A stretch of DNA of 64,000 bases from Pyrodictiaceae archaeon (GTDB lineage Archaea > Thermoproteota > Thermoprotei_A > Sulfolobales > Pyrodictiaceae): NCBI GenBank assembly GCA_027036135.1, contig JALVSY010000007.1, forward strand, positions 686,880-750,879, written 5' to 3'. Under the pieces are notes generated by a model. The model had not been told where the DNA came from, did not search any database, and saw nothing but the letters and a program-made list of their open reading frames with translations. Each line of letters starts with the position of its first letter. Within the stretch, counting starts at the first letter, position 1. This document shows, piece by piece, positions 1-8,307 of the stretch. The position numbers and the translations under genes are program-made.

Positions 1-38
1 TATCCTACCTACCACGCGTAGAGGGGTGACCGCCTATT

Positions 39-653
39 GTGGAGCCCAGTATTTTTCTCATACCAGTCAAGGAACTCCTCGCCCACGAGGAGGCTAGGCA
101 TAGCCGCGTACTCCGAGTAGCTAGGAGCATAAAACGCCTAGGCAGGGTAATGAGGCCCATAATCGTTGAGGAGCGCTCGTTAACGATAATAGATGGGCAC
201 CACAGATACAACGCATTAAGACTACTAGGAGCCCGGTACGCCCCCGTGGTAATGGCTCGCTACGGAGCCGAGATAGCCGGGATCAAGCCCCCGATCAGAG
301 TCATAAGGGTTAGGGCGGCATCGCCCCTAGACGCTCTGAGCACGGTAGAGAAGCATATCCAAGCGGTGGCTCCTAGGGGCCCGGGGAGACTAGTCCTCAG
401 AGTCGGTAGGGACACTATTGTTCTTAGGAGGGACCTAGAGCAACTACACCGGGCAATAGGCCTTCTCGAGAAAAAGACCCTAGGCAAACACGGGAAAGTG
501 CACCGCGTTATCGCGCTGCCGGATCCCCTAGAGCCGAGACTCGTTCTCAGAGCCGCGGAGAGGGGAGAGCCGTACCCGGAGAAAACGAGTATCCATGTCA
601 CCGAGTTGAAGAAGCTAGTGGCTCCAAGAAGGCTCCAGAAATTACTGGGCTAG
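39..653 (+). CDS. ParB-N/SerK-like protein (possible free serine kinase)
   Basis: A 204-residue protein of the ParB/sulfiredoxin-like superfamily. The conserved block IDGHHRYNALRLLG (about residues 51-64) follows a segment in which a protein or ligand is addressed by 'RPIIVEE'. This DGHHR signature is shared with archaeal SerK, which phosphorylates free L-serine to O-phosphoserine for cysteine synthesis, and with ParB-type nucleotide-binding domains. There is no ParB helix-turn-helix, so partitioning is unlikely. The GTG start is chosen because GAGGGGTGA lies about 9 nt upstream. The kinase role is inferred from family knowledge only; a CTPase or DNA-linked role is the alternative. Confidence 0.6.
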   Translation: MEPSIFLIPVKELLAHEEARHSRVLRVARSIKRLGRVMRPIIVEERSLTIIDGHHRYNALRLLGARYAPVVMARYGAEIAGIKPPIRVIRVRAASPLDALSTVEKHIQAVAPRGPGRLVLRVGRDTIVLRRDLEQLHRAIGLLEKKTLGKHGKVHRVIALPDPLEPRLVLRAAERGEPYPEKTSIHVTELKKLVAPRRLQKLLG

Positions 654-674
654 TCTTCTCCTCTTCTATCCTGC

Positions 675-1151
675 CTAGTTTTTCTCCACACAGCTTATTA
701 TTGACTCCGTGACGCCTGCTACTATCTTGTTCACGAACTCATCAACGTTTATGAAGCGTGAGAGCAATTGTAATGCCTTGCCCAGCTCTACCTCTGCTCT
801 CCATTTCACTCTTGTCTTGTTGGGTTCTTCCTCTTCTAGGTTGAGATGTATGACTCCGCTGTATCTCGCTCTTGCGATGCTGCCCTCGAACAAGTAGTCT
901 ATGTTGTTCTCGTCTATCTCCCTTATCTCTATGTTTGCCTTAGCTGTCAGCCTAGAAAGGTACTCCACGACACCGCCTACGTCTACGCGGAAGGTGGCTG
1001 TGAATCCCTTTTCCCTTGGCTCCCAGGAGACTAGGTAGGGTAGGCACTTGGCCACCTTGCCTGGGTTAGTCAGTGTATCGCGGACAGTGCTCAGCGGCTT
1101 GTTTATCACGAGCCCTCCGCTAAGCTCCATGGCCATTCCTTGCCGCCCCAC
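675..1151 (-). CDS. CoxG/SRPBCC-family protein
   Basis: A 158-residue (or 153-residue) protein with the SRPBCC (START/Bet v1-like) pattern of the CoxG family: an N-terminal strand with 'VINKPLSTVRDTLTNP', the 'VAKCLPYLVSWE' turn, a run of alternating beta strands, and a long C-terminal helix. CoxG proteins help membrane recruitment of CO dehydrogenase-type molybdoenzymes, but many archaeal relatives stand alone and no cox genes are seen here. The gene lies 14 nt after the GlpA-like gene on the same strand, so the two are probably cotranscribed. GTG at 1151 and ATG at 1136 are both possible starts. Confidence 0.7.
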   Translation of the reverse strand: MGRQGMAMELSGGLVINKPLSTVRDTLTNPGKVAKCLPYLVSWEPREKGFTATFRVDVGGVVEYLSRLTAKANIEIREIDENNIDYLFEGSIARARYSGVIHLNLEEEEPNKTRVKWRAEVELGKALQLLSRFINVDEFVNKIVAGVTESIISCVEKN

Positions 1152-1165
1152 TGGCTCTGTTGTGG

Positions 1166-2509
1166 TTAGAGGAGGCCTAGTTTCTTCCTACTATGAGCTG
1201 ATACCAGGTAGTGTATAGCGGTATAGGCTGCTGTTCTCCCCCTCTCCTCGTCCATGCTACCCGCTAGCCCCTTAATGGTCTCCTGGAACAGGTCTTGGCC
1301 CAGGCTTCTTAGCTCTCGCAGCTCCTGGTAGGGGTCTTGGCCTGCTAGCGGGGTCTCAGCGGTCTTCGAGGCCTTTTTCACGCCCAGGAACCCTGCTACC
1401 TCGTCTCCCAGTTTCTCCGCGACTAGCCGGGCCGTGGTGAACTTGCCGCCGAGGACCGTAAAGAACCCCCTTGGCTCTGGGTGGACTATCACCTGGAAGC
1501 TCCTTGTCGCCTCCCTCCCAGCCTTCTCCGTCTCCTTGCCCATCTTTATGAGGGGGCGTATACTTGTATATGCCCGGAGCACGGGGAGGCTCGCTATCCG
1601 TGGAAGCATCGCCGCTGCCTCCCTTGTTAGGAACTCTATCTCCTCCTCCATGGGCTCAACGTGGTCAAGGTCCTCCACGAGGAACGCCGTGGTACCAGCA
1701 ATCGAGTAGGCCTCATAGGGCACCACTATGTCGCCGTCCGATGGAGGCCTCATCCTGTTAACAACTCTCCGGGTAAGCCTACGGGCATAGACAACCATTG
1801 TCCCAGCGGTGGGCATTACCTCTGCCTCCACCCCTGCCCGCTTAGCGACCTCCCCGGCCCACGGCCCAGCAGCATTAACAACAGCCCTCGCGCTGAGCTC
1901 TAGGGGCTCTCCTCTCAGCTTGTCAAGCACCCTCACTACTAGGCCTTCGCTGCCGCGCCGGATCTCTAGGGCCTCTAGGTGCTCTAGGATGAGCGCGCCG
2001 TGATTAAAGGCTGTTAGGGCGACGCTCACAACCATGTCCTTGCCATAGACCACCTTGTCCGGGACCTCTACAACAATGCGCGCATCCCGGCTCAGCTCGG
2101 GCTCCTCACGCCGAGCCTCCTGCGGGGGAACCTCCTTGAAAGGTATCCCGTTTCTCCTCAAGCCCTCTACGAACTCGTCGTAGTACTCCTCGTCCTCCCG
2201 CGTAACCGCTACGAAGTAGCCACCAGTGTCCTCTATCACGTGGCTAGCTATGCGCGACAACACCTTGTTCTCAGCGATGCACTCTCTCGCCGACACGGGG
2301 TCGCGCACAGCATAGCGAGCACCACTATGGAGAAGGCCGTGGAACTTACCACTAGTCTCGCCACCGATAACGCTACGCTCAACAAGGGCTACGCTGAGAC
2401 CACGCATAGAGAGATCAAGAGCAGCCCAGAGACCAACAATCCCGCCACCAATAACAACGATGTCGAAATCGTAGCGACCCAAGACCCAAGACACCGAGAA
2501 AACAATCAT
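1166..2509 (-). CDS. GlpA/GlpD-like FAD-dependent glycerol-3-phosphate dehydrogenase
   Basis: A 447-residue FAD oxidoreductase of the DAO family. The dinucleotide-binding motif VVIGGGIVGLWAALDL lies near residues 18-33, followed by 'GGETSGKFHGLLHSGARYAV', a hallmark of anaerobic-type glycerol-3-phosphate dehydrogenases (GlpA). The C-terminal region has the family's 'GGKFTTARLVAEKL' block. The expected reaction is oxidation of sn-glycerol-3-phosphate to dihydroxyacetone phosphate, with electrons passed to a quinone or a carrier. In archaea glycerol-3-phosphate comes from glycerol, since lipids use the glycerol-1-phosphate isomer. ATG 2509, GTG 2494 and TTG 2482 are possible starts. No GlpB/GlpC partner is next to it. 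Confidence 0.82.
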   Translation of the reverse strand: MIVFSVSWVLGRYDFDIVVIGGGIVGLWAALDLSMRGLSVALVERSVIGGETSGKFHGLLHSGARYAVRDPVSARECIAENKVLSRIASHVIEDTGGYFVAVTREDEEYYDEFVEGLRRNGIPFKEVPPQEARREEPELSRDARIVVEVPDKVVYGKDMVVSVALTAFNHGALILEHLEALEIRRGSEGLVVRVLDKLRGEPLELSARAVVNAAGPWAGEVAKRAGVEAEVMPTAGTMVVYARRLTRRVVNRMRPPSDGDIVVPYEAYSIAGTTAFLVEDLDHVEPMEEEIEFLTREAAAMLPRIASLPVLRAYTSIRPLIKMGKETEKAGREATRSFQVIVHPEPRGFFTVLGGKFTTARLVAEKLGDEVAGFLGVKKASKTAETPLAGQDPYQELRELRSLGQDLFQETIKGLAGSMDEERGRTAAYTAIHYLVSAHSRKKLGLL

Positions 2510-2569
2510 TACCAGAAGGCTTGGTTAAGAATGCTGGCCCGGTCAAGTACCACGGCAACACATAGATCC

Positions 2570-3727
2570 CTAGGTACATAGCCTAGGACTCTTAACCGAC
2601 GAGACATAGGCTTCTCGTAGCCTCTTCTTAGCCTCAGCTAGCCTCGGGTGCCAAACATGGTCTAGGACGGTTCCACAAGCATCCATTATCATCATATGAT
2701 TAGCGACAGAAGCCGCTACTCCCCCGAGCACGCCGTCAACTACTAGGGCGTAGCCATGTGCTGCGTGCTTCGTCTCCCGAGCACCCTCGAGGGGCTCCAG
2801 TACATCAACTCTTATAGAGCCGGGGAGGCGCGAGGCCAAGTCATCTACTAGCTGTTTCATCCTCGTTAATCGCCCCGAGAGAACTAGGTGACTTATCCCC
2901 GTACGGACATGTATCCCAGCTATAATACTTGCTATACTCTCCATCATCGATTCATAGGCCTCTTTGCAGCCGCCCCGGCCCCGCTTAGCCCCCTCAACAG
3001 CCTCCTTGGGTTCAAGAGTCCCACAAGCCTCCATTACGCCTCCGTGGAAGACATCGCTTCTGTCCCAGCTACGCCCCATAACGACAACCTCTAGGTCAAG
3101 AGGCCCTGCCGTCAACATTCCTGTTGAGAGACTAGTACCGCCTAGGCCCCACGTTATTCTCCCCTTCTCCACAACCATCAGCGCATTATAGCCATAACCC
3201 ATCTCGAGAACCATCATGTTCGCTTTCCCGGGCTCCCTGCCATAGTACTGGTAAATAGCGAGAAGAGTCACAGCAAGCTTATCAGCGGTGCCAAGGTCTA
3301 CACGGTTATACTTCGCACCGGGCCTAAGAGTAGGTAGATGAATCACGCCGGGGATGAATACCGTTCGCGTCTCTCTATCCCTACAAAGCTCTACAACAGC
3401 CTCAGCAAGAGCCTTATACACCATGATACCAGGATCTCTTCTACGCACCCCCTCCTCGATGTCCTCCGGCCTAGACAATAAGAGAACCTCTACACCGAAA
3501 CGCCAAGGATCAATAACCTCATGAGAGAGCGTCACGGGGACACCATAGCCTGAAGGCCCTGCGACAGCATCGACTCTTCCAGCCTCGCGTATAGCCCTCA
3601 TCAAGGACTCCGGCTCCTGGGCAACCCTGCTAGTCTCAATACTATGCTCCCAAACCACGCGTCCATCCTCGACAACGACTAAGTCAAAGCTCCTAGTACC
3701 CGGATCTATGCCGAGAACCCTAACCAT
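2570..3727 (-). CDS. DUF1464 family ASKHA-fold protein
   Basis: A 385-residue protein of the archaeal DUF1464 family. It begins VRVLGIDPGTRSFDLVVVEDG, the phosphate-1 loop of the actin/sugar-kinase/acetate-kinase fold, and later has a glycine-rich 'WGLGGTSLSTG' segment and 'HLVLSGRLTR', resembling the adenosine-binding part of ASKHA kinases. The substrate is not known; butyrate-kinase-like activity has been guessed for the family. The ATG at 3727 is preceded by GGCGGAGA, a reasonable Shine-Dalgarno match. It is divergent from nothing nearby and may be its own transcription unit. Confidence 0.75.
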   Translation of the reverse strand: MVRVLGIDPGTRSFDLVVVEDGRVVWEHSIETSRVAQEPESLMRAIREAGRVDAVAGPSGYGVPVTLSHEVIDPWRFGVEVLLLSRPEDIEEGVRRRDPGIMVYKALAEAVVELCRDRETRTVFIPGVIHLPTLRPGAKYNRVDLGTADKLAVTLLAIYQYYGREPGKANMMVLEMGYGYNALMVVEKGRITWGLGGTSLSTGMLTAGPLDLEVVVMGRSWDRSDVFHGGVMEACGTLEPKEAVEGAKRGRGGCKEAYESMMESIASIIAGIHVRTGISHLVLSGRLTRMKQLVDDLASRLPGSIRVDVLEPLEGARETKHAAHGYALVVDGVLGGVAASVANHMMIMDACGTVLDHVWHPRLAEAKKRLREAYVSSVKSPRLCT

Positions 3728-3808
3728 ACGTCTCCGCCTCTTGGTTGTATTTGCTTTCTCGGCGCCTAGACTAGTAGTAAAGCCCGGTTATGAGTTCCGC
3801 GACCAGTA

Positions 3809-4699
3809 CTATCCATTATAGTGCTTCTCTAGTTCCTCGTAGAGCTTCGTCCTCCACCTCGCTACTCCGAGGCGGCCATAGACATAGGCCATGGTCTGTA
3901 CGAGGCCAGCTGCTGCCCCGAATTCCTCGACGAGTACCCCGGAGAGGCAGCTTGTTCGGAGCGGGCACTCGGGGCAAGCCACGTATCTTAGACAAGTACT
4001 CTTGCTAGGTACACGTACGTTCTGCAAACCTAGCATCTCTGTAGCGAAGCGAGCCAAGTGGGTATCACATGGGGCTACGCGCGTTGTTAGCCCGGTGAAG
4101 AGGAGTATAGCGTCAGCTGTCTTTGGGCCAATGCCTGGTAGCTCTAGTAGCTTCTTTCTCGCCAGCCACGGGTCCCTTTCCTCGAGGACTATGTTGGCGA
4201 GCCGTGGCAGCACTTTGGCTAGGTGCCTTGGCTGTGGACTAGGAGGCTCCGCTGCACGGGCTGCGGCTTCGGCAAGGGAGCCGGGGTCTATGCTCTCTAT
4301 TCCTGCGAATATTTTCCTCATCCAGCGCCGGACATTTATCGCGTATCTAGTGCGCCTAGAGAGCACAACGGAGGCGGCTACAAGCACTTTATCAACTGGC
4401 TCAAGAGCCGTGGAGACTACTAGGCCTCGGTAGCGCCCAGCTATCCAGTGGCCCCGTAGGCCCTCTTGGCACTCCTCGAGGCACCATTCTCCGGAGACTC
4501 CTTTGAGGAGGACACGGCTACAGGCTAGGCCTTTGCAGCATAGCCTAGAATCATTCATGTACAACACGGTGCCGGCGCCTGGGCCGAGCACCTTGACCCA
4601 GTGCTGCCGGGCCTCGTAGCGGTAAAGGGATGAGAGGAAACTCGGGTACATTGAGAGATCTAGGTCTAGCCACGGGGCCTCGATGCACTCCACGGCCAA
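3809..4699 (-). CDS. Endonuclease III-like HhH-GPD DNA glycosylase/lyase with Fe-S cysteines
   Basis: A 296-residue protein. Its helix-hairpin-helix LPGIGPKTADAILLF with the lysine expected for a bifunctional glycosylase/lyase sits near residues 190-205, followed by 'VAPCDTHLAR', where the Asp is the usual HhH-GPD catalytic acid. A cysteine set C-X5-C-X2-C-X5-C follows, close to the [4Fe-4S] loop of endonuclease III but one residue shorter in the first spacing. The N-terminal ~120 residues look like an added beta-rich lobe, as in OGG-type enzymes. The probable role is excision of oxidised bases. The TTG start lies 23 nt after the radical SAM gene, implying an operon. Confidence 0.72.
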   Translation of the reverse strand: MAVECIEAPWLDLDLSMYPSFLSSLYRYEARQHWVKVLGPGAGTVLYMNDSRLCCKGLACSRVLLKGVSGEWCLEECQEGLRGHWIAGRYRGLVVSTALEPVDKVLVAASVVLSRRTRYAINVRRWMRKIFAGIESIDPGSLAEAAARAAEPPSPQPRHLAKVLPRLANIVLEERDPWLARKKLLELPGIGPKTADAILLFTGLTTRVAPCDTHLARFATEMLGLQNVRVPSKSTCLRYVACPECPLRTSCLSGVLVEEFGAAAGLVQTMAYVYGRLGVARWRTKLYEELEKHYNG

Positions 4700-4722
4700 G
4701 CCCCGGGGGCGCCACGGCTTCT

Positions 4723-5511
4723 CTATATTAGCTCTCTTGGTATCTCTCCTGGACGGTAAGCTATTCTTGGCCGTAGCCCTGTCCTACGCAATAGTTCCTC
4801 GACGTGGCGGTAGAGGAATACGTACTCGGGGTCGATGCTTGATGCGAGCCGGGGATGGATACTGGCTAGTAGCTTCTTTATCCTCTTGTACCCCTTTTCG
4901 TCACTGAAACTAAGCATTACTGCTGGATAAACCTCTTCTCCTGGCTCTAGGCCGTAGCGGACAAGGCTCTCTAGCGCTCTTAGCTGGAGCCACCACGCCT
5001 CAGGCCTCGCCCTCGTTAGTTTCCAGAACTCCTCCGGGCTCGTGCCCTTGATCGATACCCTCACCTCGATGCCTGCTCCATGGAAGCTCGCTAAGCGCCT
5101 AGCATAGTCCTCCCGGGCACCTATGAGAATACCGTTGGTCTCTAGGATGAAGTGCAACCCGTAGCTAGTGACACGCTCAATTACTCTTACTAGGTGCTCG
5201 AACCCTATTGTCGGCTCACCACCAGATAACCTGGCCTGCTTAACCCTCGCCTTCTTCGCCAAGGCGAGCAGCTTACTAGCAGCCTCCTCTGCCGATAAGA
5301 GCCTTCCTTGCTCGTACCCGGTCCACGTAAAGCGCCAAGCCCAGCAAAAACCGCAGCGCAGATTACAGCCAACAACATCGCCAGTAACTATGCCGCCGTA
5401 CCAGCGGTCTCGGCGGAACCTGTAGTAGCGCCTAAGCAGCTCGCCACCCCTACGCGTAGTTACCTGCTTCTCAACGATCTCTGAGAGTTTTATGGGGTCG
5501 TAACCGGGCAT
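4723..5511 (-). CDS. Radical SAM protein of unknown substrate
   Basis: A 262-residue radical SAM enzyme. The cluster motif is C-X3-C-X2-C in 'GCNLRCGFCWAWRF' (about residues 47-60), followed by the 'LSGGEPTIG' SAM-binding motif and 'ILETNGILIG'. This is the core of PFL-activase/NirJ-like radical SAM proteins; there is no C-terminal SPASM-type cysteine set. Related archaeal proteins are annotated only generally. It probably shares a transcript with the downstream glycosylase. The substrate cannot be read from the sequence. Confidence 0.72.
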   Translation of the reverse strand: MPGYDPIKLSEIVEKQVTTRRGGELLRRYYRFRRDRWYGGIVTGDVVGCNLRCGFCWAWRFTWTGYEQGRLLSAEEAASKLLALAKKARVKQARLSGGEPTIGFEHLVRVIERVTSYGLHFILETNGILIGAREDYARRLASFHGAGIEVRVSIKGTSPEEFWKLTRARPEAWWLQLRALESLVRYGLEPGEEVYPAVMLSFSDEKGYKRIKKLLASIHPRLASSIDPEYVFLYRHVEELLRRTGLRPRIAYRPGEIPRELI

Positions 5512-5564
5512 TTCTTTCTTCAGCCCCTGTTATCCAGAGAACTAGAGTGCTCCGCGAAAACCCG

Positions 5565-5612
5565 TAAATACTCCAACCCCTGGTGCACCACTTTACGGAT
5601 ACTGGTGCACAA
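5565..5612 (+). promoter_or_regulatory. cbiM promoter with TGGTGCAC operator-like repeats
   Basis: A TATA-like TAAATAC (5565-5571) is followed by the perfect 10-bp palindrome TGGTGCACCA at 5581-5590 and by TGGTGCACAA at 5603-5612, centres 22 bp apart. The expected transcription start (about 5594) falls between them, a typical position for repression. The repeats suggest a metal-responsive regulator (a NikR- or DtxR-like function), but no such regulator is encoded nearby. A third GTGCAC at 5630-5635 is the start codon plus His codon of cbiM and need not be an operator. Confidence 0.4.
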
Positions 5613-5629
5613 GAGGAGGTCAAGGAACC

Positions 5630-6298
5630 GTGCACATACCAGATGGCTACCCCAGCCCAGCATAGTGCATAGCACTCTACATAGTAACCATAGCCTACGG
5701 CATCGTGGCCTGGAAGAAAGCCAAGAAGATAATCAATAGCGAAACCATAACAGCGCTATCAGTACTAGCAGCTGGCATCTTCGTAGCAATGATGTTCAAC
5801 TGGCCAATACCCGGCGGCACATCACTGCACTTCGTAGGAGGGGCTCTATCTGGCATAATCATTGGCCCATGGCTAGCATTCTTCGTCTACGTAATGGTGT
5901 TGACGACTCAAGCGATAGTGTTCCACGATGGAGGCATAACAACGCTTGGAGCAAACATCTTCAACATGGGAATAGTGGATGTAGTAGTCGGGTACGCAAT
6001 ATACAAGCTAGTAACAAGAGCCATGGGGAACACGAGAAGGGCTAGAATAATAGGAGCGTTCCTAGGGGGTTGGCTAGGCCTAGCAGTAGCTGGCACAATG
6101 GCTGGTATAGAGATAGGGCTCAGCCCTTCATTCCCCTACGGCATAAAGATAACAGTGCCAGCTATGGCCATATGGCATACACTACTCGGAGTCATAGAGG
6201 GAATAATAACGGCATTCGTCATCGACTATCTCTATGAGAGGAAGAGCCCGCTAATAGAGATAGCCATGAAAGTTGCACCCCTAGCTCAAAACACATAA
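5630..6298 (+). pseudogene. cbiM/nikM Ni/Co ECF transporter S component with in-frame TAG at codon 12
   Basis: From GTG 5630 the frame reads V/M-H-I-P-D-G-Y-P-S-P-A, then TAG at 5663-5665, then C-I-A-L-Y and on without a break to 6298. MHIPDG is the invariant N-terminus of CbiM/NikM, whose amino group and His2 bind the metal. The start has a strong Shine-Dalgarno GAGGAGGT at 5614-5620 with 9-nt spacing. The body (from GTG 5705) is a five- to six-helix membrane protein with the CbiM 'GGALSGIIIGPW' and 'FHDGGITTLGANIFNMGIV' blocks. The amber codon therefore separates the metal-binding N-terminus from the protein. Reinitiation at GTG 5705 would give a protein lacking helix 1. Either an inactivating mutation or a sequence error. 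Confidence 0.8.
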
Positions 6299-6328
6299 AT
6301 ACGCTACGTAGAGGAGGTGGGGCCGTGT

Positions 6329-6616
6329 ATGTCGCTCTTCGAGAGATACAAGAACACTATAAAGATTCTAACCATACTAATAATTATTAGCCCCTTATTC
6401 GGCATAGTCTTGGCGGAGAAAGTGAACTACCATGAACCCGTTGACGTTGTTGCAGAGAAGCTTCATCTACACGAACTAGACATATACCATACACCTTTCG
6501 ATAACTATGAGGTACCGGGCTTGCCGCCAACCATAGGCTACATCGTGGCAGGCTTCATAGGGATTGGCGTAATACTTGGAGTAGGAGCCCTCTTAGCAAA
6601 GAGACTGAGCAAATGA
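6329..6616 (+). CDS. NikN/PDGLE-type ECF nickel/cobalt transporter auxiliary subunit
   Basis: A 95-residue membrane protein with one helix near the N-terminus (after 'KNTIKIL') and one near the C-terminus ('TIGYIVAGFIGIGVILGVG'), enclosing an extracytoplasmic loop ending 'PFDNYEVPGLPPTIGY', typical of archaeal CbiN/NikN/PDGLE proteins. The canonical PDGLEW is degenerate here (PVDVVAEKL). ATG 6329 is preferred over the in-frame GTG at 6317 because GAGGAGGTG (6311-6319) sits 9 nt upstream. It lies between cbiM and cbiQ, overlapping cbiQ by ATGA. Intact as far as can be seen. Confidence 0.7.
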   Translation: MSLFERYKNTIKILTILIIISPLFGIVLAEKVNYHEPVDVVAEKLHLHELDIYHTPFDNYEVPGLPPTIGYIVAGFIGIGVILGVGALLAKRLSK

Positions 6617-7384
6617 CCCTACTCGATAAAGCGGCGAGGAAGTTCGTAGAAGAGGTAAGCGACTCGCTAACGGCACTATCATCTACTAGGACCGAGCCCC
6701 CACCATTACCTGTTCTTTTTACCCCAATGCTCCTCGTATCAATTCTTATTCTTTCACGGCCAGCAGTGAACACGTGCATCCTCCTCGCCGCCGCCACCTC
6801 GTCGGTACCGCTTCTCGTAGCCTTGATGAGGCATAGGGAGGAGTACTATCACCGCTCTCTAGCGAAAACCGGGGTAATGATTGCCGCGTTCTCCACTATA
6901 GTAGCTGCACCACTACTAGTAACTAGTCCGGGGAGCCTTTACCGGCTTCATCGAGCGCATATCCGTGCTAACGCTAGAGCTTATAGCAGTAACCAGGGTA
7001 ATTGGGTAGCCAGCACTACTAGCCTCCCTGGAGTGCATAGGTGTCCCAAGCGAGCTAGTCCAAGCAATAGAGTTAATGACTAGGCTCATCCCGCTCCTAT
7101 CGCTTGACGCGCTACGCTTCATAGAGGCTAGGCGTGCCCGGAGCCTAGGAGAACAAGGAGCGAGAAAGACGTGGCATGTACTAGCTACTGCCCTCTCAGT
7201 CCTCCTCGAGAAGAGCTATGAGCGAGGGCATCGTCTCTCCCTCGCGATAAGGGCTAGGCGGTTAGGCGCACAGAGCCCTACGAGGAATAGGCGTTGCTTA
7301 TCCGGAGGGAGCTTTCTCGGGGCCCTAGCCTATCTGCCATTGATAAGCACTATTGTCTCCTACGTGGTGGCCCGCTTTGCCTAG
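6613..7384 (+). pseudogene. cbiQ ECF transporter T component, frameshifted and with in-frame TAG
   Basis: The frame starting at ATG 6613 codes for the first membrane helices of CbiQ to about 6930 ('APLLVTSPG') and then becomes non-protein-like. CbiQ coding resumes one base over at about 6935 (AFTGFIERISVLTLELIAVT), meets TAG at 7007-7009 between 'VIG' and 'PALLASLE', and continues to 7384. The last part has the coupling-helix motifs of the T component, 'FIEARRARSLG' and 'AIRARRLG', which bind the ATPase. One indel and one nonsense substitution (a Tyr codon would fit at the TAG) are needed to restore a full protein of about 256 residues. The 5' end overlaps nikN by 4 nt, as expected in an operon. 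Confidence 0.75.
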
Positions 7385-8174
7385 CTTGGAGGCGCGTAGT
7401 ATCTGGTTTCGTTACTCTAGGGTAGATGGTTACGTGCTAAGGGGAGCCGAGCTATATGCATCACCGGGCGATGCAGTAGCTATAGTGGGCCCAATGGGCT
7501 CGGGTAAAACCACGCTATTAATGATACTTGCTGGGCTCCTTAACCCGGAGAAAGGCGTCGTAAGGCTCGGCGACACAGTAGTAACGGGAGGCGGGCCCGG
7601 GGCTAGGCAGATGGTGGGAATAGTATTCCAAGACCCCGACGAGCAGCTCTTCAACCCCACGGTTTACGACGAGTTGGCATACGCGCTACGGACAATGGGG
7701 CTAGGGGAGGACGAGATAAGGGAGAGGGTAAGAATGGTGGCTGAGAGCCTTGGTATTAAGGACCTGCTAGGGAGACCTCCTCACCGGCTTAGCTATGGCC
7801 AGAAGAAACTGGTCGCGCTAGCGTCGGTTCTTGTTTATGAGCCGTACCTATTGCTGCTTGATGAACCAACAACAAACCTTGACAAAGAGTCTTTCGAGAA
7901 GGTTCTCGGACTTATAAACAAGTACCGGAACGAGAACAGAATAGTAGTGATAACCACCCATGACATCGATACAGTCATCCGTGCCTCCACGAAGCTATGC
8001 GTGCTAAGTAACGGTGTACTTGAGTGCAGTAATACCTGGGAAGTACTTGGGAAGGGACTAGATGCTCTCCCAGTGCCAGTGCCTATCAGCCTAGAGGTAC
8101 TTCTTCAGAGAGAAGGCAGCTGGGAGAAAGTAGCAGTAATGCTTCGCCGCATCATAGAGGGCCAAAGCTATTGA
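7377..8174 (+). CDS. CbiO/NikO ECF transporter ATPase
   Basis: A roughly 265-residue ABC ATPase with all motifs: Walker A GPMGSGKTT, Q-loop VFQDPDEQLFN (the DPDEQ form is typical of ECF/CbiO ATPases), signature LSYGQKK, Walker B LLLLDEPT and H-loop TTHD. It would energise nickel/cobalt uptake with CbiM/NikN/CbiQ. TTG 7377, overlapping the cbiQ stop and 7 nt after GGTGG, is taken as the start; TTG 7353 is also in frame. The ATPase is intact although its membrane partners are disrupted, so any inactivation would be recent. Confidence 0.85.
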   Translation: MPSLEARSIWFRYSRVDGYVLRGAELYASPGDAVAIVGPMGSGKTTLLMILAGLLNPEKGVVRLGDTVVTGGGPGARQMVGIVFQDPDEQLFNPTVYDELAYALRTMGLGEDEIRERVRMVAESLGIKDLLGRPPHRLSYGQKKLVALASVLVYEPYLLLLDEPTTNLDKESFEKVLGLINKYRNENRIVVITTHDIDTVIRASTKLCVLSNGVLECSNTWEVLGKGLDALPVPVPISLEVLLQREGSWEKVAVMLRRIIEGQSY

Positions 8175-8207
8175 AAGCCTAGGAACCGGTATACTCATTC
8201 CGGAGAA

Positions 8208-8289
8208 GCCGGGGAATGAAGACCGGGCTACCAGCCCGACAGAGGCCCCCAGTCCCTGATGGGGATGCAACCTCGGGGGCGACCCCGGC
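8208..8289 (+). ncRNA. Structured RNA candidate, three-way junction
   Basis: The 3'-flank of cbiO can fold into a closed three-helix shape. P1 is GCCGGGG (8208-8214) with CCCCGGC (8283-8289), 7 bp. P2 is CGGGCT (8224-8229) with AGCCCG (8233-8238), 6 bp with a 3-nt loop. P3 is GCCCCC (8245-8250) with GGGGGC (8275-8280), enclosing CCC/GGG. A pyrimidine tract (8291-8307) follows, as in crenarchaeal termination. It does not match tRNA, 5S, SRP, RNase P or the riboswitch classes I can recall. It may be a free RNA or a leader of queDE. The strand is assumed from the downstream T-tract. Confidence 0.45.
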
Positions 8290-8307
8290 TCGCTTTCTCT
8301 TTCTGTT

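Noticed and set aside
5630-5635. Third GTGCAC as an operator copy
   Set aside because: It is the GTG start and His2 codon of CbiM, fixed by the protein sequence.
5663-7009. Pyrrolysine or other recoding of TAG in cbiM and cbiQ
   Set aside because: TAG is an ordinary stop for many genes here (for example at 651-653, 9433-9435 and 39287-39289), cbiQ also has a frameshift, and no Pyl genes are in the window.
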